A stretch of DNA of 64,000 nt, taken from an uncultured Coprococcus sp. GTDB lineage: Bacteria > Bacillota > Clostridia > Lachnospirales > Lachnospiraceae. A program made the position numbers and the translations under genes. Shown one piece after another: positions 43,242-52,351 of this stretch. The DNA lies in assembly GCA_934277375.1 (NCBI GenBank), contig CAKQTZ010000002.1:248001-312000 (forward strand), read 5' to 3'. Position 1 is the first letter of the stretch, and each line of letters starts with the position of its first letter. A model generated the notes under the pieces. It worked only from the letters and a program-made list of their open reading frames with translations, was not told where the DNA came from and did no database searches.

Positions 43242-44774
43242 ATGTATAGCAGAGTGATGAGTGCACTTGTGCAGGGGGTTACCGGAGTTACGGTGTCAGT
43301 GGAGACTGATATCAATGACGGACTTCCTATGTTCAATATGGTGGGTTTTCTTTCATCGTGTGTAAAGGAGGCCGCTGAGCGTGTAAGAACAGCTCTGAGA
43401 AATTCAGGTTACAGTCTGCCACCGAAACGTATCACTATAAACTTGTTTCCGGCAGATATCAGAAAAGAAGGCACCGCCTTCGATCTTCCCATTGCCACGG
43501 GTATTCTGGCATCCATGGGGATAATTCCAGTTGACAGCATAGAGAATATTTTAATATTGGGGGAGCTGAGTCTTGACGGAGGAGTGAATCCGGTCAGTGG
43601 CGTTCTGGCCATGATCCACCATGCATTTATGAGTGGGGTGAAAAACTGTATCGTTCCGGCTGGCAATGCTCAGGAAGCCGCCATCATAGAGGGGATGAAT
43701 GTGATACCAGTATCAACTATACGTGAATTGGTGGACCATCTGAGTGGAATACAGATAGCAGAACCGGAATATGTTGATGTAGAAGAACTCCTGTCAGCTG
43801 ACAGTGCTGCTGGCGGGCTGGATTTTTCTGATGTTATGGGACACGAGACACTCAAAAGAGGAGTGGAGATAGCAGCTGCCGGAATGCATAATATACTTAT
43901 GACAGGTCCTGCCGGTGCAGGCAAATCTATGATCGCAAAAAGAATTCCTACTATACTTCCGAGACTGAGTCTTGAGGAAAGTATAGAGATTACCAAGATA
44001 TACAGCGTTGCAGGGATGCTGCGCGATGGCACTCATATAGTATCGGAGAGACCTTACAGGTCTCCGCATCACACTATATCCATGCATGCTCTGTCTGGGG
44101 GAGGAAGTATTCCAAAACCTGGAGAGATTAGCCTGGCACATGGCGGTGTATTGTTCCTGGATGAGCTTCCGGAATTTAATAGGAATGTGCTTGAGGTCAT
44201 GCGTCAGCCGATGGAGGATGGAGAGGTATCGATATCGAGACTGGGAGGAGTATACAGATTTCCCGCCAATTTTATGCTTGTTGCAGCGAGAAATCCCTGC
44301 CCGTGTGGATATTACCCGGATATGAACAGATGCACCTGCAGTGTCAGACAGATACATAATTACAATGCACGCATCAGCAAGCCGCTTCTGGACAGAATAG
44401 ATATTAATGTAGAAGTAAGAAAAGTCGAATACAGCGAGTTGTTTGGTGGGAAAAAAGGCTCCAGTTCATCAGAGATGAGAGCGCGGGTTTTGGCGGCACA
44501 GTCGGTGCAGAAAAATAGGTATAGGGATGAGAAGATAAGATTTAATTCTGGGCTTGATACCAAACTGTGTGAGAGTTATGTGAAGCTGGGACGAGAAGAG
44601 AGAGAATTTATGGAATATAGTTTTTCCAGGATGCAGATGTCTGCCAGAGGAAGTATAAGAGTCCTGAGAATAGCCAGAACTATAGCAGATCTGGATGGCG
44701 ATGAAAATGTTGGTGTGAAACATCTCAAGGAAGCTGTGTTTTTTAGAAATGCAGATGTGCAGGAGGGATTGTAG
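43242..44774 (+). CDS. comM: ComM/YifB family AAA+ ATPase (Mg-chelatase-like)
   Basis: 510 residues. N-terminal ChlI-type domain (MVGFLSSCVKEAAERVR, LNLFPADIRKEGTAFDLP-type block), central AAA+ domain with Walker A GPAGAGKSM and Walker B LFLDELPEF, a Cys-containing loop RNPCPCGYYPDMNRCTC, and the C-terminal domain with ISKPLLDRIDI. ComM is a hexameric helicase that helps branch migration during uptake and integration of transforming DNA. It is immediately followed by dprA, another transformation gene, with only one base between. Confidence 0.92.
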   Translation: MYSRVMSALVQGVTGVTVSVETDINDGLPMFNMVGFLSSCVKEAAERVRTALRNSGYSLPPKRITINLFPADIRKEGTAFDLPIATGILASMGIIPVDSIENILILGELSLDGGVNPVSGVLAMIHHAFMSGVKNCIVPAGNAQEAAIIEGMNVIPVSTIRELVDHLSGIQIAEPEYVDVEELLSADSAAGGLDFSDVMGHETLKRGVEIAAAGMHNILMTGPAGAGKSMIAKRIPTILPRLSLEESIEITKIYSVAGMLRDGTHIVSERPYRSPHHTISMHALSGGGSIPKPGEISLAHGGVLFLDELPEFNRNVLEVMRQPMEDGEVSISRLGGVYRFPANFMLVAARNPCPCGYYPDMNRCTCSVRQIHNYNARISKPLLDRIDINVEVRKVEYSELFGGKKGSSSSEMRARVLAAQSVQKNRYRDEKIRFNSGLDTKLCESYVKLGREEREFMEYSFSRMQMSARGSIRVLRIARTIADLDGDENVGVKHLKEAVFFRNADVQEGL

Positions 44775-44775
44775 T

Positions 44776-45900
44776 ATGACTGATGAACTTTTGTATCTAT
44801 GGTTTGGGATGATGGGAAGGCTGACACACACGGTTAAGATGAACATAGTGATGCACTATGGAGGACTGAAGAGTTTATGGGATATTAAAGAGAGTACACT
44901 GAGGTCAGAACTGACCGGGAAACAAGCCGACGCGATCCTGGAATACAGGAATGAACAGGTGGTTGTCAGCTACGAAGCTGCACTCAGGAGGAGGGGAGTG
45001 ATGTATACATATCCCGGAGATAAGTATTATCCTGAAAGATTGTATGATATCCCGGATCCTCCGTTGCTGCTATTTGCGATGGGCAATATGGACATACTGA
45101 GACATATGGATAAAGCTCTGGCTGTAGTTGGTGCCAGAAAAGCATCCATGTATGGCAGAGGTGTTGCGGAGAGGATGATAACGGAACTGGCTGGATCTGG
45201 AATTACGATCGTGAGTGGGATGGCACTTGGTATAGATGGTATAGCACACAGATCTGCCATAGAAACAGGCAGCGATACGGTAGCTGTACTTGGATCAGGT
45301 ATAAATGTTCCCTATCCGGCAGAAAACCGGGATATATATCAGAGGATATGTGCTGGAGCAGGTGTCGTTGTATCCGAGTATGGACTTGATGTCAGACCTG
45401 ATGCGTTTAGATTCCCATACAGAAACAGGATAATAAGTGGGATGTCAGATGGAGTTCTTGTTATTGAGGCGAGAGAAAAGAGCGGGTCTCTGATAACTGC
45501 AGATCAGGCCCTTGAACAGGGAAGAGATGTATATGCAGTCCCCGGACGTGTGACTGATACAGGAAGCAGTGGCTGTAACAACCTCATAAAAATGGGGGCA
45601 GGATGTGCCACATGTGCCGGTGATATACTCGATTCATTTGGCATAAAATGTCTGGATTATGCGAAAAAAAGACGCCCAGAGGGACGTGTGGGAGATACGA
45701 GCGAGGATGCATTTAACAAAAAATTACTTGCGCCGGCTGAGAAAAAAGTGTATAGTTGTGTACGTTTAGAGCCCAGACATGTGGATGATATATGTCTGGA
45801 ATCAGGAATATCTGTGTCTGAGGTCACTCAGATACTGTTTGATCTTGAACAGAAGAAGCTGGTTAAGCAGTTGGTAAGGAATTATTATATTCGGATCTGA
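44776..45900 (+). CDS. dprA: DNA processing protein DprA/Smf
   Basis: 374 residues. Binds incoming single-stranded DNA and loads RecA in natural transformation. Rossmann-like DprA core: VVGARKASMYGRGVAER, GIDGIAHRSAI, VAVLGSGINVPYPAEN, FPYRNRIISGMSDGVLVIEA and SLITADQALEQGRDVYAVPG. A C-terminal winged-helix (about residues 310-374) ends the protein. The ATG at 44776 follows GGAGGGATTGTAG; an ATG at 44749 lies inside comM and would give a Cys-rich non-family start. Transformation machinery proper is not in this window. Confidence 0.95.
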   Translation: MTDELLYLWFGMMGRLTHTVKMNIVMHYGGLKSLWDIKESTLRSELTGKQADAILEYRNEQVVVSYEAALRRRGVMYTYPGDKYYPERLYDIPDPPLLLFAMGNMDILRHMDKALAVVGARKASMYGRGVAERMITELAGSGITIVSGMALGIDGIAHRSAIETGSDTVAVLGSGINVPYPAENRDIYQRICAGAGVVVSEYGLDVRPDAFRFPYRNRIISGMSDGVLVIEAREKSGSLITADQALEQGRDVYAVPGRVTDTGSSGCNNLIKMGAGCATCAGDILDSFGIKCLDYAKKRRPEGRVGDTSEDAFNKKLLAPAEKKVYSCVRLEPRHVDDICLESGISVSEVTQILFDLEQKKLVKQLVRNYYIRI

Positions 45901-46001
45901 ACATGAGAGATATATCAGGGGTAACTGGTTTGGAATCTGATGTGGAGTGCTTTTCCTCTTCTTGTCATATATACAAATTTTACAGAAAGGACTAGATATC
46001 T

Positions 46002-48089
46002 ATGGCAAAGAATCTTGTTATTGTGGAGTCCCCGGCGAAGGCTAAGACAATTAAGAAGTTTTTGGGATCTAACTATGAAGTTATAGCGTCAAATGGGCAT
46101 GTAAGGGATCTTCCTAAAAGTCAGATGGGAATAGATGTAGATAATGATTTCGAGCCAAAATATATCACTATAAGGGGAAAAGGAGATATCCTTGCTGCTC
46201 TTAGGAAGGCAGTAAAAAAAGCAGATAAGATATATCTTGCAACTGACCCCGATCGTGAGGGAGAGGCCATATCATATCATCTGATGAAAGCTCTTAAACT
46301 GGAGGATAAGGACTACAAGAGAATCACATTCAATGAGATAACCAAGAATGCTGTCAAGAATTCAATAAAGCAGGCGAGGGATATTGATATGAATCTCGTC
46401 GATGCACAGCAGGCGAGAAGAGTGCTTGACCGTCTGGTGGGTTATAAGATCAGTCCAGTTCTCTGGGCTAAGATAAAGAGAGGACTGAGTGCGGGAAGAG
46501 TCCAGTCGGTTGCTCTTAAATTGGTATGTGACAGAGAAAGAGAGATAAATGATTTTATACCACAGGAATATTGGACTCTTGATGCGAATCTTACGGCAGG
46601 AAAACTTAAAAAACCTATAACATTTAAGTTTTCTGGCGATGGTAAGAACAAAGAAGATATATCAGGCAGGGCAGCCCTTGATGATATACTTGCAGATATA
46701 AAGGATGGAGAGTACGTCGTAAGGTCGATAAAAGAGAGCGAGAGGAACAAGAAGGCTCCGCTTCCATTTACCACAAGTACCCTTCAGCAGGAGGCATCGT
46801 CCAAACTTAACTTTGCAACATCCAAGACCATGAGAATTGCCCAGCAGCTTTATGAGGGTGTCGATATAAAGGGCAGGGGAAGTATAGGTCTTATAACCTA
46901 TCTGAGAACAGATTCTACGAGAATATCGGAGGAGGCGGTTGCCGCTGCTGACAAATATATTGCAGAGAACTTTGGCGATGATTATATAGGCGATTCCAAT
47001 GGAAGAGCTAAGACTGACAAGAAGATACAGGATGCCCATGAGGCTATAAGACCGACGGATGTGACACTTTCTCCGGTAATGGTCAAGGAACAGTTATCAA
47101 GAGATCAGTTCAGACTGTATCAGTTGATATATAACAGATTTCTTGCCAGCCAGATGGCTGGAGCCATATATTCTGTGAAAAATGTCAAGGTGAATTGTAA
47201 GGATGCGGTTTTCCAGACATCGGCATCCAAGATAGCATTTGAAGGCTTTCTTGCAGTTTATAATCTTGACAATGACAGAGGCGAGAGTGTCACTGGAATA
47301 AATAACCTGAAGGAGGGCGATGTGCTGAGCCTTGACAGCCTGGATGAGAAGCAGCACTTTACACAGCCTCCGGCGAGGTACACGGAGGCTCTTCTGGTAA
47401 AGACACTTGAGGAGCTTGGAATAGGACGACCAAGTACCTATGCTCCAACTATCTCAACTATACTTGCAAGAAGATATATTACAAAGGAGCAGAAGAAGCT
47501 CTATGTAACAGCTCTTGGCGAGGCGGTAAATCAGAGTATGGAACAGGCATTCCCAGTGATTATTGATGTGAATTTTACAGCTAACATGGAATCACTCCTT
47601 GATAAGATAGGTGAGGGTGCAGTTGACTGGAAGGTGGTTGTGAGAAACTTTTATCCGGATCTTGACGAGGCGGTACGAAAAGCAGAGTCTGAGCTTGAGT
47701 CAATAAAGATTGAGGATGAGGTATCTGAGGAAGTTTGCGATGTATGCGGACGTAATATGGTTATAAAGTATGGTCCTCATGGTAAGTTCCTTGCATGCCC
47801 TGGATTCCCTGAGTGCAGATTTACAAAACCTTTTTATGAGAAGATAGGAGTTCAGTGTCCAAAATGTGGCGGTGATGTAGTCATAAAAGCGACAAGAAAG
47901 GGCAGGAGATACTATGGATGCATCAATGCTCCGGATTGTGATTTTATGTCTTGGGCTATGCCAAGCAACGAAAAGTGTCCTGAGTGTGGATGCTATATGG
48001 TAGTGAAAGGCAATAAACTCGTCTGTTCAAATCAGGAATGCGGATATACATGCAACAATAAAAATTCTGAGAATGAGGGCAGCCGATAA
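46002..48089 (+). CDS. topA: DNA topoisomerase I
   Basis: 695 residues, type IA enzyme relaxing negative supercoils. N-terminal TOPRIM (IVESPAKAKTIKKFLG, ATDPDREGEAISYH), catalytic Tyr in GLITYLRTDSTRIS (about residue 303), GIGRPSTYAPTI, and three C-terminal Cys4 zinc modules: CDVCGRN...CPGFPEC, CPKCGGD...CINAPDC and CPECGCY...CSNQEC. A good GAAAGGA site precedes the ATG. It sits between dprA and codY as in many Firmicutes; a terminator follows. Confidence 0.97.
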   Translation: MAKNLVIVESPAKAKTIKKFLGSNYEVIASNGHVRDLPKSQMGIDVDNDFEPKYITIRGKGDILAALRKAVKKADKIYLATDPDREGEAISYHLMKALKLEDKDYKRITFNEITKNAVKNSIKQARDIDMNLVDAQQARRVLDRLVGYKISPVLWAKIKRGLSAGRVQSVALKLVCDREREINDFIPQEYWTLDANLTAGKLKKPITFKFSGDGKNKEDISGRAALDDILADIKDGEYVVRSIKESERNKKAPLPFTTSTLQQEASSKLNFATSKTMRIAQQLYEGVDIKGRGSIGLITYLRTDSTRISEEAVAAADKYIAENFGDDYIGDSNGRAKTDKKIQDAHEAIRPTDVTLSPVMVKEQLSRDQFRLYQLIYNRFLASQMAGAIYSVKNVKVNCKDAVFQTSASKIAFEGFLAVYNLDNDRGESVTGINNLKEGDVLSLDSLDEKQHFTQPPARYTEALLVKTLEELGIGRPSTYAPTISTILARRYITKEQKKLYVTALGEAVNQSMEQAFPVIIDVNFTANMESLLDKIGEGAVDWKVVVRNFYPDLDEAVRKAESELESIKIEDEVSEEVCDVCGRNMVIKYGPHGKFLACPGFPECRFTKPFYEKIGVQCPKCGGDVVIKATRKGRRYYGCINAPDCDFMSWAMPSNEKCPECGCYMVVKGNKLVCSNQECGYTCNNKNSENEGSR

Positions 48090-48120
48090 TTCTGTCCTGT
48101 GACGAATGTGATAAATATAT

Positions 48121-48190
48121 AAGCTCTGCTCGGGTAATGTTATGGATCTGATGATTAGGAATCTATAGCTTGCCTGAGTGGAGCTTTTTG
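48121..48190 (+). terminator. Terminator after topA
   Basis: A 17-bp stem from 48121-48137 to about 48170-48186 (AAGCTC...GGGTAA with TTGCCTGAG...GAGCTT) including four G-T pairs, followed by TTTTT. The rest of the 394-base gap to codY (48191-48389) is AT-rich without coding potential. Confidence 0.85.
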
Positions 48191-48389
48191 TGTGTAGATC
48201 GTCAAACACGTATTATATTGTCTGTATTTTCCATAAATTGTAAAATAATTCAAAATTGTTTCAAGTTGTCATAAGTTGTGAAATTGTGTCGAAAAAAATG
48301 ACAACCACAATATATTGTGTACAAAAAAGCAAGTAAAATCAAAGGTTTCTTAAATTTTGAAGATAAGAAGAACTTTACATAAAATGGGG

Positions 48390-48418
48390 TTGTTAAGCAT
48401 ATTTCGTTGTGGTAAAAT
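48390..48418 (+). promoter_or_regulatory. codY promoter
   Basis: TTGTTA (48390-48395), exactly 17 bases, TAAAAT (48413-48418). The leader is about 60 bases with GGAGGATGACCT before the ATG. No convincing CodY box was found near it. Confidence 0.65.
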
Positions 48419-48483
48419 CCAAAATAGTCATAAAATTTCGTGCAAAAGAAACTTTTTGTTACATAAAAAACGGAGGATGACCT

Positions 48484-49248
48484 ATGAGTGTTCAATTATT
48501 GGATAAAACGCGAAAGATAAATAAGTTATTGCATAATAACAATTCGCACAAGGTTGTGTTCAACGACATCTGTGATGTTCTGAGTGATATACTGGCATCA
48601 AACGTCATGGTTATAAGTAAGAAAGGAAAGATACTTGGATTAAAGAATCGTGATGATATACCAGAGATACACGAGCTTATAGAGGGCAGGGTCGGAAGTC
48701 TTATAGACTCAATGCTCAACGAGAGACTGCTTCTGGTCCTCTCAACCAAGGAGAACGTAAAGCTGACTACACTGGGATTTGATGGTGTGGATATAGACAA
48801 GTATCATGGCTTGCTGCTTCCTATTGACATAGCTGGTGAGCGTCTTGGCACTTTGTTTTTATATCGCCTGGAAACGGAATATGATATAGACGATATAATA
48901 CTTGGTGAGTATGGTACAACTGTGGTCGGGCTTGAGATGATGAGAGCGCTTAATGAGGAGAATGCTGAGGAGAACCGGAAGATCGCTATAGTCCGTTCAG
49001 CGATAAGCACACTTTCTTTCTCAGAACTGCAGGCTATAAAGCATATATTTTCTGAACTTGACGGTGAGGAAGGAATTCTGGTTGCCAGCAAGGTTGCTGA
49101 CAGAGTCGGAATAACAAGATCCGTCATTGTGAATGCGCTGAGAAAATTTGAAAGTGCAGGTGTGATAGAGGCAAGATCATCGGGGATGAAGGGCACATAC
49201 ATAAAGGTCCTCAATGACGTTGTGTTTGATGAATTAAAAGAAGCTTAG
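48484..49248 (+). CDS. codY: GTP- and branched-chain-amino-acid-sensing regulator CodY
   Basis: 254 residues. Global repressor that binds isoleucine/valine/leucine through its N-terminal GAF domain and GTP as second signal, and controls amino acid synthesis, so it is a natural candidate regulator of the leu/ilv genes at 15.8-22.6 kb. Recognised from LLDKTRKINKLL at the start, the GAF domain to about residue 155, and the winged helix-turn-helix ILVASKVADRVGITRSVIVNALRKFESAG (split: VASKVADRVGITRSVIVNAL and RKFESAGVIEARSSG), nearly identical to the Bacillus recognition helix. Confidence 0.97.
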   Translation: MSVQLLDKTRKINKLLHNNNSHKVVFNDICDVLSDILASNVMVISKKGKILGLKNRDDIPEIHELIEGRVGSLIDSMLNERLLLVLSTKENVKLTTLGFDGVDIDKYHGLLLPIDIAGERLGTLFLYRLETEYDIDDIILGEYGTTVVGLEMMRALNEENAEENRKIAIVRSAISTLSFSELQAIKHIFSELDGEEGILVASKVADRVGITRSVIVNALRKFESAGVIEARSSGMKGTYIKVLNDVVFDELKEA

Positions 49249-49266
49249 TAAGAAGGAGAAATTGAT

Positions 49267-50448
49267 ATGATACCAGGAATTTTGACATTGATAGCAGGCA
49301 TAGCAATAGTAGTTATTAGTTTTTTCCTCACAGATGAGAAAAAGGGAGAATCAACGGAAAATGACTCTCTGAGTAACAACAAAGAGCAGATAGAGAAAGA
49401 ACTCAGCGAGTATTGCGACAGCCTTGTGGAAAAAAAGAAGAGCGAGATGAAGAAGCAGGGGGATGATGTCAAGGCAAATATGAAAAAGGGCCTTGATGAG
49501 GTTAAAGAATCTGCCAAGAAAGACCTTGCAGAGATAAAAGAGTCAACAAAGGCAGAGATCAACGAGGTCAGAGAGACTTCCAAGAAAGAGATTGAGGAAT
49601 TTAGACTTTTGTCTGCAAAAAATATAGAGGAATCAAAAAGCACTGCCCAGGAAGACATAGATAGTATGCGTGATACGGTAAAGCAGGATCTGGACAAGGT
49701 GATGGCTGATTATCAGGCAAGTATGACAGATGCAAGGACAAAGATGCAGTCTGAGCTGGAAAGGTGTTCATCTCAATTGTCAGAAAAGGCAAAGAAACAG
49801 ATGATAGATTATATCAACCAGAGCCTGACTGAAGCATATGAAGCATATGATCCGGATGATACCAGCGAGAAAGAACCTATAACATACGAAGAAACAGATG
49901 GAGATATACAGCAGGCAGATGAGGATACTGATGTTCAGCCAGAGCATGTTGTGGGTGAAGCGGATGAGCAGGCTCTTTCAGTCGATAATGTGACAGAAGC
50001 TGCCACGGAAGAGGTTCAGGACGGTAATGAAGGCAAGGTTGATATTGATTCTGCATTTACACCTGAGGAGACTGCAGGAGTTACTGTGGAGCAGGTATCA
50101 GATGAAGTAGATCAGGGCAAAGCGGTTGTTGTGGAGGAGGAATCGGTAACTGACAGCGCATTTACAGTGGTGGAAGCCGAGAATCCGCAGAAGACAGCGG
50201 AAGATATCTCTAATAGTACAGCACAGACTACTCCAAAGAATAACTCAAGATCGAGAAGGAAGAAGAAAAAGAGATCGGGACAGACAAAGCCTATAGACAT
50301 CTGGGATGAGGGCAGCGATGTGGAGTCACAGGTGGCAGATATGCACAAGAAGGGACTGAGCATCATGGAGATTGCCAATAAGCTTGGAATTGGTGTAGGT
50401 GAGGCAAAGGTTATTATAGATAAGATAGATGAGACTGACAAACAGTAG
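49267..50448 (+). CDS. SwrB/DUF6115-like membrane-anchored coiled-coil protein
   Basis: 393 residues. One N-terminal membrane span (about 3-21), a long Lys/Glu-rich coiled coil (about 35-185), an acidic low-complexity stretch (190-320), a basic SRSRRKKKKRS patch, and a C-terminal helix-turn-helix-like motif VADMHKKGLSIMEIANKLGI followed by GVGEAKVIIDKID. This layout matches SwrB (YlxL) of Bacillus and related DUF6115 proteins, which lie at the end of the fla/che operon just before rpsB and help flagellar assembly. Here no flagellar genes are adjacent, so it may be a leftover with another role. It is 18 bases after codY and likely co-transcribed. Confidence 0.6.
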   Translation: MIPGILTLIAGIAIVVISFFLTDEKKGESTENDSLSNNKEQIEKELSEYCDSLVEKKKSEMKKQGDDVKANMKKGLDEVKESAKKDLAEIKESTKAEINEVRETSKKEIEEFRLLSAKNIEESKSTAQEDIDSMRDTVKQDLDKVMADYQASMTDARTKMQSELERCSSQLSEKAKKQMIDYINQSLTEAYEAYDPDDTSEKEPITYEETDGDIQQADEDTDVQPEHVVGEADEQALSVDNVTEAATEEVQDGNEGKVDIDSAFTPEETAGVTVEQVSDEVDQGKAVVVEEESVTDSAFTVVEAENPQKTAEDISNSTAQTTPKNNSRSRRKKKKRSGQTKPIDIWDEGSDVESQVADMHKKGLSIMEIANKLGIGVGEAKVIIDKIDETDKQ

Positions 50449-50466
50449 GAGTCAGGGAGGTAACAC

Positions 50467-51390
50467 ATGTACAAAAAGAGTTTTTTTAGAGGACTTGGAA
50501 CAGGACTGGTTATAGGTGCGCTGACGGTGACTGTGGCATTTAGTTTTGATAGTACAAAGCAGTCAGATGCAGGGCAGGGCAATAAAACAAGCATCACCCA
50601 GCAGGAAAAAACTACAGACAGCACGGATGACAGCAGCTCTGAGGCTGACAGTACGGCGGAAGAAAAGACAACTGAAAAAGCATCGGAAAAGACGACTGAA
50701 AAGGTGACGACAGAAAAGACACCGACAGAGAAAACAACCAAAGATACCACAGAGAAGGTAAATACAGACAATAGCAGTTCAGATATATCTTCAAACGCTG
50801 GATCAGACGGCAGCCAGACAACTGCAGCGGATTCATCCAAGTCGGATTCCCAGTCATCAGGAAATAAGGACAATAGCCCATCCGACAACAGCGCTGCAGA
50901 TAACAGCAACGGTTCATCCGACAACAGCGCTGCAGATAACAGCAACAGCCCATCCGACAACAGCGCGACAGATAACAGCAACGGTTCATCCGACAACGGT
51001 TCTGCAGGTGCATCGGATGGATTGAGCGATAAGACTTCGGTAGTTCCGTCGTCAAAGGATAACGGATATACTGAGGATAAGACCAGCCAGAGCCAGACTG
51101 CGGAAAACACAAATACAGAAGCCACTACAACACAGGAAGCCACTACGGAGGCTCCACAGCCAAGTGCGATAAAGTACGACGATGGAGGTGGACAGATAAC
51201 AATAGTAGATGGCATGTCGGCATATGAGGTCTGCCAGTTGCTTGAGCAGATAGAAATCAGGAATGCAGATGAATATTATGACTGGCTCCTCAGATCAGGT
51301 TATTCTGAAAGTCTCGTATCCGGCACATACACCTTCACTGGAAATGAGACAAATGGAGGAATAGTGTGGATATTGCTGGGAAATCAGTAA
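50467..51390 (+). CDS. MltG-like LysM-domain membrane protein with Ser/Asp/Asn-rich linker
   Basis: 307 residues. N-terminal membrane span (about 8-28), then about 200 residues of low-complexity Ser/Thr/Asp/Asn/Lys sequence containing a 12-residue tandem repeat, and a C-terminal module of about 70 residues (GGGQITIVDGMSAYEVCQLL) like the LysM-like substrate-binding part of endolytic transglycosylase MltG (YceG). The catalytic MltG domain with its Glu is missing, so it is not a complete transglycosylase. It probably sits on the outer face of the membrane and touches peptidoglycan. GGGAGG precedes the ATG by a normal distance. A terminator follows. Confidence 0.6.
   Translation: MYKKSFFRGLGTGLVIGALTVTVAFSFDSTKQSDAGQGNKTSITQQEKTTDSTDDSSSEADSTAEEKTTEKASEKTTEKVTTEKTPTEKTTKDTTEKVNTDNSSSDISSNAGSDGSQTTAADSSKSDSQSSGNKDNSPSDNSAADNSNGSSDNSAADNSNSPSDNSATDNSNGSSDNGSAGASDGLSDKTSVVPSSKDNGYTEDKTSQSQTAENTNTEATTTQEATTEAPQPSAIKYDDGGGQITIVDGMSAYEVCQLLEQIEIRNADEYYDWLLRSGYSESLVSGTYTFTGNETNGGIVWILLGNQ
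50875..51000 (+). repeat. 36-bp tandem repeat, about 3.5 copies
   Basis: Units encode SPSDNSAADNSN or GSSDNSAADNSN in alternation, so the larger period is 72 bp. It lies in the linker of the MltG-like gene. Confidence 0.85.
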
Positions 51391-51425
51391 ATATATAATC
51401 AAAATCTGAATAAAACAGATATCAG

Positions 51426-51455
51426 AAAAAAAGTGCTTGAATGCACTTTTTTTTT
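51426..51455 (+). terminator. Terminator after the MltG-like gene
   Basis: AAAAAAAGTGC (51426-51436), loop TTGAAT, GCACTTTTTTTTT (51443-51455). The loop doubles as the -35 box of the rpsB promoter. Confidence 0.92.
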
Positions 51456-51465
51456 GTGTTACAAT
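51437..51465 (+). promoter_or_regulatory. rpsB promoter nested in the terminator
   Basis: TTGAAT (51437-51442) is the terminator loop; 17 bases later comes TACAAT (51460-51465), preceded by TGT. Transcription would start near 51472. Confidence 0.7.
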
Positions 51466-51471
51466 GTCGAT

Positions 51472-51586
51472 TGCGTGAGTGCGCATAACAAATATACATG
51501 CTGGTTGATAGTTGGCGTGGTGCCTGTGCTCGGGTGGTCCAAAGAGTTGATACCGGCAGAAGATTTTAACCATGGAGGTAGAAAAA
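51472..51586 (+). promoter_or_regulatory. rpsB-tsf mRNA leader
   Basis: About 115 bases of untranslated leader before rpsB, with GC-rich segments (51510-51540) that could fold. Ribosomal protein S2 represses its own operon in some bacteria; I see no specific match to a known S2 leader, so only the leader itself is asserted. GGAGGT at 51574-51579 is the ribosome site. Confidence 0.4.
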
Positions 51587-52321
51587 ATGAGCGTTATTTC
51601 AATGAAGCAGTTATTAGAGGCAGGTGTACATTTCGGACACCAGACAAGAAGATGGAACCCTAAGATGAAGCCATACATCTACACAGAGCGTAATGGTATC
51701 TACATCATCGATCTTCAGAAGTCAGTAGGAATGGTTGACGATGCTTACAATGCAATCGGTGATTGTGTTGCAAACGGTGGAACAATCCTTTTCGTTGGTA
51801 CAAAGAAGCAGGCTCAGGACTCAATCAAGAGCGAGGCAGAGCGTTGCGGTATGTACTATGTAAATGAGAGATGGCTTGGAGGTATGCTTACAAACTTCAA
51901 GACTATCCAGACAAGAATCGCTACTCTTAAGAAGTACGAGGAGATGGAGCAGGACGGAACATTTGACGTTCTTCCTAAGAAGGAAGTTATCCAGATCAAG
52001 AAGGAGATGGAGAAGCTCGAGAAGAACCTTGGCGGTATCAAGAACATGAAGAGAATCCCAGACATGATCTTCGTTGTTGATCCTAAGAAGGAGAGAATCT
52101 GTATCCAGGAGGCTCAGTCACTTGGAATTAAGCTTGTTGGTATCGCTGATACAAACTGTGATCCAGAGGAGCTTGACTATGTAATACCTGGTAACGACGA
52201 CGCTATCAGAGCTGTAAAGCTTATCGTTTCAAAGATGGCAGACGCTGTTATCGAGGCTCAGCAGGGTGTTGACGCTGATTCAGTAGATGAGGCAGAGGCT
52301 GAGGAGACTACAGAGGAGTAA
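51587..52321 (+). CDS. rpsB: 30S ribosomal protein S2
   Basis: 244 residues, with [23 protein letters not shown] at the N terminus (key strings [14 protein letters not shown]), [28 protein letters not shown] and the IADTNCDPE segment: all standard S2 signatures. The acidic C-terminal tail (AEAEETTEE) is common in Clostridia. The ATG at 51587 is chosen over one at 51572 because the latter overlaps the GGAGGT site. Codon use is that of a highly expressed gene. Confidence 0.98.
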   Translation: MSVISMKQLLEAGVHFGHQTRRWNPKMKPYIYTERNGIYIIDLQKSVGMVDDAYNAIGDCVANGGTILFVGTKKQAQDSIKSEAERCGMYYVNERWLGGMLTNFKTIQTRIATLKKYEEMEQDGTFDVLPKKEVIQIKKEMEKLEKNLGGIKNMKRIPDMIFVVDPKKERICIQEAQSLGIKLVGIADTNCDPEELDYVIPGNDDAIRAVKLIVSKMADAVIEAQQGVDADSVDEAEAEETTEE

Positions 52322-52351
52322 TTATAACAAATATTCGGAGGTAGAAATAAA

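Noticed and set aside
50875..51000. CRISPR-like array
   Set aside because: The 36-bp repeats are contiguous without unique spacers and encode a periodic protein linker in frame.
50112..51215. Long minus-strand frame opposite the SwrB-like and MltG-like genes
   Set aside because: It encodes a Leu/Ser/Val-rich composition mirror of the acidic low-complexity regions and crosses two real genes with ribosome sites.
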